64,000 bases of DNA, from assembly GCF_026107415.2 (NCBI RefSeq), contig NZ_JAPCHX010000005.1, positions 186,001 through 250,000 of the forward strand, in the 5' to 3' direction. The translations under genes and the position numbers were made by a program. The notes under the pieces were generated by a model that saw only the letters and a program-made list of their open reading frames with translations, ran no database searches and was not told the DNA's origin. Every line of letters starts with the position of its first letter. Position 1 is the stretch's first letter. Below are positions 1-7,906 of this stretch, one piece after another. This DNA comes from Microbacterium sp. MPKO10. Its GTDB lineage: Bacteria > Actinomycetota > Actinomycetes > Actinomycetales > Microbacteriaceae.

Positions 1-48
1 TGCGAAGGCCGACGAGCGATTCGCCGCTCTGCGCGCGGGCCGAGCCAT
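1..48 (-). CDS. 5' end of a divergent gene, cut by the window edge
   Basis: An ATG at 48-46 on the minus strand has a strong ribosome binding site (AGGAG) about five bases upstream and opens a frame of 16 codons (MARPARRAANRSSAFA) with no stop before the window edge. It is divergent from the GntR gene at 126, and the palindrome at 94-107 lies between them, so it may be a target of that regulator. Too little is visible to name a product. Confidence 0.5.
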   Translation of the reverse strand, partial: MARPARRAANRSSAFA

Positions 49-93
49 GAAGTCTCCTGACGTGTCTAAGCTGAACTCGTCCCACCGTACGAT

Positions 94-107
94 AATGTAT
101 ATACATT
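94..107. promoter_or_regulatory. Putative GntR-family operator
   Basis: AATGTATATACATT is a perfect 14-bp palindrome about 20 bp before the GntR start codon. It fits the GT-N-TA-N-AC core typical of GntR operators. A close relative, AATGTCTATACATT, lies at 1914-1927, which supports a shared regulator. Confidence 0.65.
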
Positions 108-125
108 TGCAATGCAGGGGTGCCC

Positions 126-860
126 ATGCCGAAGAACCCATCTGATGCCGGCCGACCGCGCTGGCTCGTCATCGAAGAGCAGCTGCATCAGCGCATCCTC
201 TCGGGGGACTACGCCGAGGGCTTTCCCGGCGAACTCGAGCTGGCTGACGAGTTCGACGTCAGCCGAGGAACCATGCGCACGGCACTGAGACGGCTGCGTG
301 AGAGCGGGCTCATTGTCGCCGAGCGTGGCCGCCGCCCGCGCATCAACATGTCGAACCCCGCATCCAGCTACGGAGCCATCTATAGCCTCCACGAGATCGT
401 GACGGCATCCGGGGCAACGCAGCACAGCACCGTTCTCGACCAGACGATCGTCGAGGCTCCCGAGATTTCTGACCGACTCGCCACAAGCGAGACCCGTCTC
501 TTCTACCTCAAGCGAGTGCGCTGGGCAGACTCATCCCCCATCGCCATCGATGAAATCTGGGTTCCGGCGAGCATTGCTGCCCCGCTGTGCGAGACGGACT
601 TCACGAATACCGCCTTCTACAAAGAGCTGCGCGACACATGCGGAACAGTCATCGCCGGCGGCGACGAGAAACTCACGGCCACGGTCGCCACCACGACACA
701 AGCCGATCTGCTGCAAACGTCCGCACAGGCTCCGCTGCTGCACATCGAACGTGTCGCGCATGACGGTGTGCGCCTCATCGAATTCCGGCGCACCTGCATC
801 CTCGGCTCACGTTTCACCGCGACCCGTCCGTTCGGCACCCCGCTCACGTCGTCGCCTTGA
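126..860 (+). CDS. GntR-family (HutC/UTRA type) transcriptional regulator
   Basis: A 244-residue protein with an N-terminal winged helix-turn-helix (residues about 10-75; EFDVSRGTMRTALRRL is the recognition region) followed by a UTRA-like effector domain (about 85-240; note FYLKRVRWADSSPIAIDEIW and the C-terminal FRRTCILGSRF). This is the usual HutC-subfamily layout, in which the UTRA domain binds a small-molecule ligand. The ATG at 126 is chosen because AGGGG lies six bases upstream; a GTG two codons earlier is possible. A palindromic operator in its own promoter suggests autoregulation, and a matching site precedes the lipoprotein gene at 1898. The ligand cannot be read from the sequence. 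Confidence 0.9.
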   Translation: MPKNPSDAGRPRWLVIEEQLHQRILSGDYAEGFPGELELADEFDVSRGTMRTALRRLRESGLIVAERGRRPRINMSNPASSYGAIYSLHEIVTASGATQHSTVLDQTIVEAPEISDRLATSETRLFYLKRVRWADSSPIAIDEIWVPASIAAPLCETDFTNTAFYKELRDTCGTVIAGGDEKLTATVATTTQADLLQTSAQAPLLHIERVAHDGVRLIEFRRTCILGSRFTATRPFGTPLTSSP

Positions 861-870
861 GACGACGTGA
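844..870. terminator. Hairpin overlapping the GntR stop codon
   Basis: TCACGTCGTC (844-853) and GACGACGTGA (861-870) form a perfect 10-bp stem with a 7-nt loop. The loop ends with the TGA stop codon. There is no T-tract. It lies between convergent genes and may terminate transcription or protect the mRNA end. Confidence 0.5.
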
Positions 871-950
871 ACATCACAGCCCGCCGCGTGTCGGATCGCG
901 GGAGATCCGAGAACGCCGCGCACTCCACAGCGCATATGCGATTGTCTGAT

Positions 951-1280
951 TCAGATGCGAACGTAGGCCGCCCCGTGCAGCTGGGCTTCCACCAGGGCGA
1001 CGACCGCAGAGCCCACTGTGTGAACTGCCGGCTGGAGCGCCTCCCTGGGGATGCTTCGCCGTTGCATTCCCTGGTCACAGGCCTCGATTGTCGTCCGTGG
1101 CCCGGGCGCGAGGAGACGAGCGGATGTGGTGACGCCAGCCAACGCCGGACCGTTTACAACGATCCGCACCGCGAGCGAGCCATTCGCCTCCACGAGAGTT
1201 TCTGCTGCCGAGACAGCTCGACTCACGTCATCCGCATTGTCTGAGACATGCAGAACTGCTGTCGTTGCTTCCTCTGGCAT
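951..1280 (-). CDS. DsrE/DsrF-like family small protein
   Basis: A 109-residue soluble protein resembling the DsrE/DsrF-like fold: an alternating beta/alpha pattern, a central cysteine in TTIEACDQGMQRR, and a C-terminal AVVALVEAQLHGAAYVRI close to the family ending in which a valine/alanine-rich helix precedes Y-[IV]-R. Such proteins bind or relay sulfur, or are uncharacterised accessory factors. The start has AAAGGG five bases upstream. It lies 84 bp downstream of the lipoprotein gene on the same strand and may share its transcript and so GntR control. The family assignment rests on pattern only. Confidence 0.65.
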   Translation of the reverse strand: MPEEATTAVLHVSDNADDVSRAVSAAETLVEANGSLAVRIVVNGPALAGVTTSARLLAPGPRTTIEACDQGMQRRSIPREALQPAVHTVGSAVVALVEAQLHGAAYVRI

Positions 1281-1364
1281 GAGTCACCCTTTCTACTCGT
1301 GCGCACCACGTGCGCCCACAATCTCCGGCCTGAGCGTCAGGCTCTGAACTGCCGTACAGACGCG

Positions 1365-1898
1365 TCAAGGCGCCTCCAGGCGAACGAGCTCGTACACTCT
1401 CGAATCATCGGTCGGCACGAGCCCGTAACCACTCGAGGTCACCGCGATCGGGGCGGCGAACGGTCCACGAGCACGTTCGGAGCCATTGTCGCTCGCCAAC
1501 ACAATGCTCGTACCGTCGGATGCTCGCGTGGGCGCCCACCCGGCGCACGATGGGTTCGTCGACAGGGACCAGCGCGTTCCCACGTCGTCGAATGCGACGA
1601 ACGCAAGATCTGACCGGTCGTCTCGGGGAAAGAGCGTTCCCACGAATAGATCGTCAACGGCCCGAGGAGTCCCGTCCACTGCGATCACCGAGACGCTCTG
1701 CGCCCCGGGCGGGAGCACAGCTCTCGCCACGGCACGATCGGTTGTGACGTCGATTTCAGCAACGCGTTCCGGCCCGCCGTCGAGATCGGCGAAACACGCT
1801 GCCAACGTCACGACAACAAGTGCACTGCCCAGTGCGATCTGCATGCAGCGCCGAATCATCGGCCAGCGCTCGTGCACCGCGCCAGAGGTATCGACCAC
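1365..1898 (-). CDS. Putative secreted lipoprotein of unknown function
   Basis: The GTG at 1898-1896 is chosen as start because GGAG lies eight bases upstream, giving 177 residues. The frame is open up to 2015, but a start there would run over the operator-like site. The N terminus has basic residues (MIRR), a hydrophobic stretch and a lipobox ending LAAC, so it is predicted to be lipidated and anchored outside the membrane. The rest is a beta-rich domain of about 130 residues with no family I recognise. An alternative start is the ATG at 1859. The GntR-type operator at 1914-1927 lies just upstream of the ribosome binding site, which suggests repression by the regulator at 126. Confidence 0.65.
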   Translation of the reverse strand: MVDTSGAVHERWPMIRRCMQIALGSALVVVTLAACFADLDGGPERVAEIDVTTDRAVARAVLPPGAQSVSVIAVDGTPRAVDDLFVGTLFPRDDRSDLAFVAFDDVGTRWSLSTNPSCAGWAPTRASDGTSIVLASDNGSERARGPFAAPIAVTSSGYGLVPTDDSRVYELVRLEAP

Positions 1899-1913
1899 AC
1901 GCCCATCTCCACA

Positions 1914-1948
1914 AATGTCTATACATTCAACGTGCATGACTATACAGC
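1914..1948. promoter_or_regulatory. Two GntR-type operator sites, 21 bp apart
   Basis: AATGTCTATACATT (1914-1927) matches the palindrome at 94-107 in 13 of 14 bases. A weaker copy, CATGACTATACAGC (1935-1948), is in register exactly 21 bp away, two helical turns, as expected for cooperative binding on one face of the DNA. Confidence 0.6.
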
Positions 1949-2066
1949 CGGTGAGCTTGTATGTCAGCCGCTCCTGCGCCTTCCACCGGAAACGAGGAGT
2001 TCCTCCGGTTGCCACCGCACGGTCGCGGCCCCAGAATAAGGCTATGAACCTCGGGTCACGCTACTG

Positions 2067-2714
2067 ATGGAGCAGCCGCTTCTCTTGCTCGTCCTCGACC
2101 TCACGGGGACGTTCGCTTTTGCTCTCAACGGCGCACTCACGGCCGTGCGTGCGGTACGCGTCGACATCGTTGGCGTCATCGCTCTCGGCATGGTCACGGC
2201 GATGGGCGGCGGCATCATCCGCGACGTGATGCTCGTGCAGCCGCCCGCGACGTTCCAGGACTGGCGCTATCTCGCAGTCGCCGCGGTCGGCGCCCTCATT
2301 GCGTTCGCCTTCGGCCACAATATGAGCCGTCTGTCGACCCCGATCGAGGTTCTGGATGCTGTCGGGCTGAGCTTCTTCGCCGTCACCGGTGCGATGAAAG
2401 CCGTTGACTTCGGCCTCGGCCCCGTCCAGGCGATCATCCTCGGCACCATTACCGCTGTCGGGGGCGGCACAATTCGCGATGCGCTGCTCGGCCGTGTGCC
2501 GTCTGTGCTGCGCGATGGGCTCTATGCCGTTCCCGCTTTCATCGGAGCAGGCATCGCCGTCCTCTCGTCACTGTTCGGGCTCTACGGCGCCGTCGCCGCG
2601 GTCATCGCCGCTGCCGTGTGCTTTTTCATTCGCGTCCTCGGGCTGCGCTTCGGATGGAACGCACCCGTTCCGCGCGCGTGGAAGCGCCGCGACCCACCCG
2701 CAACGCGCCGGTGA
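2067..2714 (+). CDS. TRIC-family (UPF0126) cation channel-like membrane protein
   Basis: A 215-residue integral membrane protein with about seven hydrophobic segments and the internal duplication typical of the bacterial TRIC/UPF0126 family. Each half carries a glycine-rich motif followed by Ile-Arg-Asp: AMGGGIIRDVML near residue 47 and AVGGGTIRDALL near residue 131. Bacterial and archaeal TRIC homologues form trimeric monovalent-cation channels; the role here is inferred from family. It is divergent from the lipoprotein gene. No clear ribosome binding site precedes the ATG. Its stop overlaps a GTG that may start the next gene. Confidence 0.85.
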   Translation: MEQPLLLLVLDLTGTFAFALNGALTAVRAVRVDIVGVIALGMVTAMGGGIIRDVMLVQPPATFQDWRYLAVAAVGALIAFAFGHNMSRLSTPIEVLDAVGLSFFAVTGAMKAVDFGLGPVQAIILGTITAVGGGTIRDALLGRVPSVLRDGLYAVPAFIGAGIAVLSSLFGLYGAVAAVIAAAVCFFIRVLGLRFGWNAPVPRAWKRRDPPATRR

Positions 2715-3337
2715 TCACGGCTGCCTCTCGGCCTTTCCACCGCGGATGCGCCCGAATACGCAAGAATCAACGTGTGGACCTCAGCCGCCCTTCACGTCAG
2801 CCTTCGCGACGCGTCAGCAGTCGCAGCCTACTCATCGTCGCAGCGCTGGGCGCGATCGACGCCATCCTGACGGTCGCCCTGACGCCCGTGACGACATCCA
2901 TCGCTCTTGCGTCCCCCGTCGGTTATGCGCTCGTTGGCGGCGTTCACCTCGTCCTCCCTGCAGCTGCTGGTCTGCTTCTCCGCTCATGGACCGCTCTGCC
3001 GCTCACCTCGTTTGTCACCGCCGCTCTCGCTTTCCCCTTCTCCGTTCTCGGCATCCTCCTCTTTCCCGCGCTCATCCTCCCGTCACTTGCCATCGGGCTG
3101 ACGATCAGAGCAACAGGATGCCGGTGGGCATCGCGCGGTCGATGGGTGCTCGCCGCACTGTCGGGCGCTGTCACGAGTTATCTGATCTCGCTCCCCGTGA
3201 TCAGTCCAGATCTCTTCTCAACGTCCCTGCTGCTTGCGGTTCTCACTGCGCGAGTCGTCTCCACGGGCGCTGCTGCGGCGATTGCTCACGCTCTTGTCGC
3301 GGCCCTCACGACCGCGGGGATTCGTCCCCGCGGCTGA
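2711..3337 (+). CDS. Small integral membrane protein, possibly ECF-transporter S-component-like
   Basis: The start is uncertain. The GTG at 2711 overlaps the previous stop (GTGA), which suggests coupling; a GTG at 2774 sits closer to the first membrane segment. From 2711 the protein is 208 residues, with a basic N terminus and about five to six hydrophobic segments. The spacing, with a long loopless core of Ala/Leu/Val helices, resembles S-components of ECF vitamin transporters (YkoE-like), but no substrate motif is recognisable and no ECF ATPase or T-component lies nearby. Treat the ECF idea as a weak inference. Confidence 0.6.
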   Translation: MITAASRPFHRGCARIRKNQRVDLSRPSRQPSRRVSSRSLLIVAALGAIDAILTVALTPVTTSIALASPVGYALVGGVHLVLPAAAGLLLRSWTALPLTSFVTAALAFPFSVLGILLFPALILPSLAIGLTIRATGCRWASRGRWVLAALSGAVTSYLISLPVISPDLFSTSLLLAVLTARVVSTGAAAAIAHALVAALTTAGIRPRG

Positions 3338-3353
3338 TCACTGCATGCGCGGA

Positions 3354-3390
3354 AGGGCCCCGTTCCTTCGGGGGAATGGAACGGGGCCCT
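3354..3390. terminator. Bidirectional hairpin terminator
   Basis: AGGGCCCCGTTCC (3354-3366) pairs perfectly with GGAACGGGGCCCT (3378-3390) around an 11-nt loop. It lies between the convergent membrane-protein gene and adhesin gene and probably serves both. No T-run is present, as is common in high-GC actinobacteria. Confidence 0.8.
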
Positions 3391-3408
3391 GGTCATCGAG
3401 CTGGGGGC

Positions 3409-6400
3409 TTACTCGATATCACCTGACTCACGGCGTCGGCGCATGATGATGAGCGCCGTCCCGCCAGAGATCAGGAGCAGCAGCGCAGCGAACAGCGCGG
3501 GAACGGCTCCCTCGACACCGGTCCACGGAAGTGCGGATGGCCCAGGATCACGTGCCTCGTGAGTCGTGCACAGATCTGAATCCGGTGCACACACCGGGTC
3601 TTCACCCGTGACGGCCACGACATTTCCGAGCACGTGATTGCCCTGATCGTCGTAGTCCTTCACCCTGACCGCGTAAGTCACTGTAACCGTCTCTCCGGTT
3701 GCCACAGCGCCCGTCATTTCGATGGTGTCGCCCGACGTCTCCGCCCTGACATCCCCGTGTGAAGCCGACGGACCACCGGTGAGAGTCGCGTCATCGAGCA
3801 CGTCCGACATGTGATCCGTGTAATCGACGGCCACGTCCGCGGCATCCGTGTTTGTCGAGACATTCGTGAACGTGATCGTGTACGTGACCACCTGGCCGTC
3901 ATTCACGTGACCGCTCTCGGGGTCGGCCGTCTTTGAGACGACGACGTTCGAGACATGGTTGATCGTGCACGTTGCGCGCTCCCCGTCTTCCGGTTCGCAC
4001 GTCGCCGGAGGCTCGCCGCCCGTCTCGACCACGAAGTTGCCGAGACGATCATCTCCGCGCTCCCCATCGGCCTTGACCGTGACCGTGTATGTCACCGTCT
4101 CGGTCTGGCCGGCGTCAAGGGTGCCGGTCACGCTGAATCGCGCATCGGCAATCTCAGTCGCCGTGAGGGCACGGTCTGACACTGAGGGCTGCGCTGTCAC
4201 GTCAGCATCATCAAGTACCTGTGTCAGAACATCATCACGTGCGACGTCTACATCTGCCGTACCGCTGTTTTCGAAATGAAGCGTGTACGTCACCACCTGT
4301 CCGGGCTGAACCGTGGCACCAGAAGCCGGATCAACAGTCTTCCACACGGTCAGCTCGCCCATGTTGTGCGTCGTGCTCGGCGGAGTGAACGGGTCGCACT
4401 CAGCATCCCCGTCAGCGCAGACGTACGGCGGAATATCCGGCGTGAGCACGTTCTTCGCGATGTTGTCACCGCGCTCCCCATCCGGCCGGATCGTCACGAC
4501 ATACGTCACGGTGACCGTCTCGCCTGGCTGAATCTCTCCGGTGACGCGGATGCTGTCGCCGTTGACCGTCGCCTGAACGGACTCCGAGCTCGCCTCCGGA
4601 TCTCCCGTCAACTCAGCGTCATCGAGAACGCCACCCAGATCGTCGGTCGCGTCGACGATTCCCGCCGCCTGACCGTCGTTCGTGAACAGCAGAGTGTAGG
4701 TGACGTCCTGCCCGGCCACGACGTCTTCACCCGTTGCCGGGTCAGACGACTTCTCCGGCGTGACATGCGGCAACGGCATGTCAACCGTCACCTCGCACGG
4801 AGCGTCCGCATCGTCACACAGATCACCTGGAAGAGACGCTGTGTTCAGCAGCTGGTGGTCGCCTGCGTTCGTGACAGTCACCGTGTATGTGAACGATGCT
4901 GATTCTCCAGCCGCAAGCTCTCCGGTCCACACGATCGTCGGGTCTGCGAATGCCACGTCACCCGAGGACGGTTCGACATCGTCGTTGTACTCGGCGTCGT
5001 CAAGCGCCCCAGTGAGATCGTCGCCCGCACTCGCGGGCGCGTCAGCCGTGAAGTCTGACGCACCGTCGTTCGTCACCGTCACCTCATAGGCGACCGTGTC
5101 ACCCGCGGCGACTCCCTCGACAGCATCCGATGTCTTCTCGATACTCAAGTGCTGAATGGGGTTGCTCGTCTCACATGCGTCGGGTGCACATGCTGTTCCG
5201 TCAATGTCCACGAGATGATTGCCGACGACGTGATCGCCCTGCTCGTCATAATTGTTAACGACGACGGTGTACGTCACTGTCACCGACTCCCCTGCGGGAA
5301 TCGAGCCAGCGATGTCGATACGACTGCCATTCACCACCGCAGTCAGCCCTGTTCCAGTGACCATAGGCTCGCCGACAAGCGTCGCGTCATCAAGCAGATT
5401 TGACAGATCATCGTAAGTCTCAACAGATGCCGCCGACTCTCCGACGCTGTCGAACGTCAGCGTGTAGGTCAGTTCTTGACCCGCGCGTACCGTCGTGCCT
5501 GACGACGGGTCGACGCTCTTCGACTGGTTTACCGCTCCCGTGGGAACAGAGAAGGTCGCGCATGTCGCAGCATCCTGCGCCCGCTCGTCCTCAGGCACGC
5601 ACGCAGCGTTTCGCAGGACGTTGTCACCGCCTCCGGTGTACGTGAACGTGTAGGTCACAGTCGCCTCAGCGCCCGATTCAAGTGCGCCGTTCCAGCTGAG
5701 TTCAGGATCGTCAAACGACCACTCACCGGTTGAGGCTTCGACGGAATCTTCGTCAAACGTCGCATCGTCGAGGACCTCAGAGAAATCATCGACGAATGAC
5801 GCCGGCGCGTCAGCCGTGTAGTCGCCAGGGCCCTCGTTGATAACGGTCACCGTGTAGGTCACTGTCTCTCCGATACCCGGCAGATCTGTGCGGTCGGCGA
5901 CCTTCGAGATGCTCAGCTTCGGCAGCGGGTTATCGGCCTCAGCACACGGCACTCCCGTGTCCGGATCTGTGCCGTCTCCGGTGGGAGGATCGCAGTCGGG
6001 TGTGTCACCATCGCCAGCAAATGCGACGTTGCGCACCGACCCGTCTCCGCCTCCTGTGAGGGTCACCGTATAGCTGATCGTCACCGATTCGCCGACGGCA
6101 AGCGGTCCGGACCATCCGATGAGCGGTTCGGCGTACGACGGAGCGTCGACGCGACCTTGTTCAGAGGCCACGGCAGCGGCGTCGTGGTTGTACGTGGCGT
6201 CGTCGAGCACACTGGCGAGATCATCCGTGACAACAGCCGGGTTGTCAGCGGTATACGGGAATTCACCGTTGTTCGTCGCGGTCACATCATAGGTGATGGT
6301 GTCACCGACTCGAGATTCGGTGGTCGCGTCAGACGTCTTCTCAATCGACAGGCAACGCCCAGCAATCACGAGATCGGCCGCTGTCTGGTCGATCGGAAGA

Positions 6401-7713
6401 TACGACCAGTCGTCGATGACTCGTTCGTTGCCCCACGAGTTGATGTCGTAGGCCCAGCCGTGCACGCCGCCTACGCTTTCAACCCCGGCGCGGCCGTCGA
6501 TCTGAGGCGTCGAGTTCGCGCGGCCCTCAGTGAGCCCCGTATCGTCCCAGTACAGCCTGGCATCTGGCGATCCGGCACCGTTGAGCCGGGTCACCTCGAG
6601 TGTGCGCGCCTCGACGTCATTGTGCCGAAGATGAATCTCGCCGAGACGGTCGAAGTGCACACGCACATTGATCGGAGTACACGCATCGATCAGGGTTCCC
6701 GCGGCATCGCGACCATCGAACTCGAAGCCTGTTTGGGACCCACTGCCGTCGGCTCCCATGCGTATCGTGCGGTCGACGTCATCGTCGTATAGTCCGTTGC
6801 CATTCGTGTCGATATCCAGCGAATACGCACCCGAGTACCGGGCCGGAGCTGTCCAGGTCAGCGTGCCTGACGATGTGGCGACAGACCCGGACGGCGCAAA
6901 CTCCAGATCCGAAATGATCAGATCATCCGCCTCAAGAAGTGCCGGTTTCACAGGCACGACGCCTGCGGCCGATTGTGCGCTTTCTGGCAATTCGCCGTCC
7001 GGTTCTTCAAAGAACAGCCGATAGCTCTCTCCGCATGACGAACCGGTAACGTCCTCCAGCTCGATCGAGGCGTAAAGAGGAGTTGCGCAGTCCTCTCCCG
7101 AGACCGCGTTTCCAACGGAATCCGCCTCGATGACAGAATTGATTCCGTTGAAATCACGCAGGATAACTGAGTACACATAGCCGGAGTTGTTCACCATCCA
7201 GATGGGAAGCTCGCCGAGTGTCTCATCCGCGAACTGATTCATCGTGTACCGCTCTACCCAGATGCGCCCGGTCTGCTCGGTTCCACCAGCAGACACCGTG
7301 ATCTCCCAGCGCGATCCCTCGTTGAATTGTCCGCCTGAGTTTGTCGCAACCGTGAAAATGCCATCGCTCGAAGCGGTATACGTTCCATTTCCGCCGAGTG
7401 AAGCGCCCTCAGGAGAAGTGACGGCAACCGTAGGATCCACACCTGTGACTGTCGGCTCGATGTCGACGGCCAGGCTTTCACCCGCTTTCATATACGCAAA
7501 GAACGTGTTGCTCGAGTGAATCTGACTCTGGCCAGGCGTACTCGCTGCATGGGCAGGAGACGCGGTCATGAATGCAGCGATAAATGAGAGCAACGCCGCG
7601 AGGAGGGCAACGATCACGCCCATCGCCACACCGCGGGGAGCCCGCAATACCCCTCTGGTATTCGATGGTCCTTCCCTGCTGTCAATCATCCACCTCATGT
7701 GAGATCTCTGCAC
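3409..7713 (-). CDS. Giant LPXTG-anchored surface protein with DUF11-type repeats
   Basis: A cell-wall-anchored, probably adhesive, protein of 1434 residues. The GTG start at 7713 is chosen for GGAGG five bases upstream; upstream in-frame ATGs lack this. A signal peptide ends near residue 56 (TASPAHA). Residues about 57-455 form a unique domain with a DTNGNGLYDDD calcium-loop-like stretch. About seven repeats of 120-140 residues follow (about 456-1380), each opening like SKTADP-S-G...G-VTYT and carrying DDL..VLDDA, typical of the DUF11/conserved-repeat-domain class. The C terminus has a sorting signal: LPWTG at about 1395-1399, a hydrophobic helix and a tail with MRRRRES. No sortase is in the window. 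The divergent LAL regulator at 7907 is a natural candidate controller. Confidence 0.9.
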   Translation of the reverse strand: MQRSHMRWMIDSREGPSNTRGVLRAPRGVAMGVIVALLAALLSFIAAFMTASPAHAASTPGQSQIHSSNTFFAYMKAGESLAVDIEPTVTGVDPTVAVTSPEGASLGGNGTYTASSDGIFTVATNSGGQFNEGSRWEITVSAGGTEQTGRIWVERYTMNQFADETLGELPIWMVNNSGYVYSVILRDFNGINSVIEADSVGNAVSGEDCATPLYASIELEDVTGSSCGESYRLFFEEPDGELPESAQSAAGVVPVKPALLEADDLIISDLEFAPSGSVATSSGTLTWTAPARYSGAYSLDIDTNGNGLYDDDVDRTIRMGADGSGSQTGFEFDGRDAAGTLIDACTPINVRVHFDRLGEIHLRHNDVEARTLEVTRLNGAGSPDARLYWDDTGLTEGRANSTPQIDGRAGVESVGGVHGWAYDINSWGNERVIDDWSYLPIDQTAADLVIAGRCLSIEKTSDATTESRVGDTITYDVTATNNGEFPYTADNPAVVTDDLASVLDDATYNHDAAAVASEQGRVDAPSYAEPLIGWSGPLAVGESVTISYTVTLTGGGDGSVRNVAFAGDGDTPDCDPPTGDGTDPDTGVPCAEADNPLPKLSISKVADRTDLPGIGETVTYTVTVINEGPGDYTADAPASFVDDFSEVLDDATFDEDSVEASTGEWSFDDPELSWNGALESGAEATVTYTFTYTGGGDNVLRNAACVPEDERAQDAATCATFSVPTGAVNQSKSVDPSSGTTVRAGQELTYTLTFDSVGESAASVETYDDLSNLLDDATLVGEPMVTGTGLTAVVNGSRIDIAGSIPAGESVTVTYTVVVNNYDEQGDHVVGNHLVDIDGTACAPDACETSNPIQHLSIEKTSDAVEGVAAGDTVAYEVTVTNDGASDFTADAPASAGDDLTGALDDAEYNDDVEPSSGDVAFADPTIVWTGELAAGESASFTYTVTVTNAGDHQLLNTASLPGDLCDDADAPCEVTVDMPLPHVTPEKSSDPATGEDVVAGQDVTYTLLFTNDGQAAGIVDATDDLGGVLDDAELTGDPEASSESVQATVNGDSIRVTGEIQPGETVTVTYVVTIRPDGERGDNIAKNVLTPDIPPYVCADGDAECDPFTPPSTTHNMGELTVWKTVDPASGATVQPGQVVTYTLHFENSGTADVDVARDDVLTQVLDDADVTAQPSVSDRALTATEIADARFSVTGTLDAGQTETVTYTVTVKADGERGDDRLGNFVVETGGEPPATCEPEDGERATCTINHVSNVVVSKTADPESGHVNDGQVVTYTITFTNVSTNTDAADVAVDYTDHMSDVLDDATLTGGPSASHGDVRAETSGDTIEMTGAVATGETVTVTYAVRVKDYDDQGNHVLGNVVAVTGEDPVCAPDSDLCTTHEARDPGPSALPWTGVEGAVPALFAALLLLISGGTALIIMRRRRESGDIE

Positions 7714-7906
7714 GTTCCCCTCCTGCATGTTTGTGATTGCTCGTGTGAGTCTGCGAGCACCATGTGCCCAGCGGGAGTCAAGCAGCGGCATGTGCGCGGG
7801 AACACGGGAATCGACAAAATCACCCGCAGTTTTCACCCCTTCCTTCCAGCGCGCAGGCAAACCTGGATAGGGTGTTGATCGCCAGCGAAAGAGATGATCC
7901 GCAACT

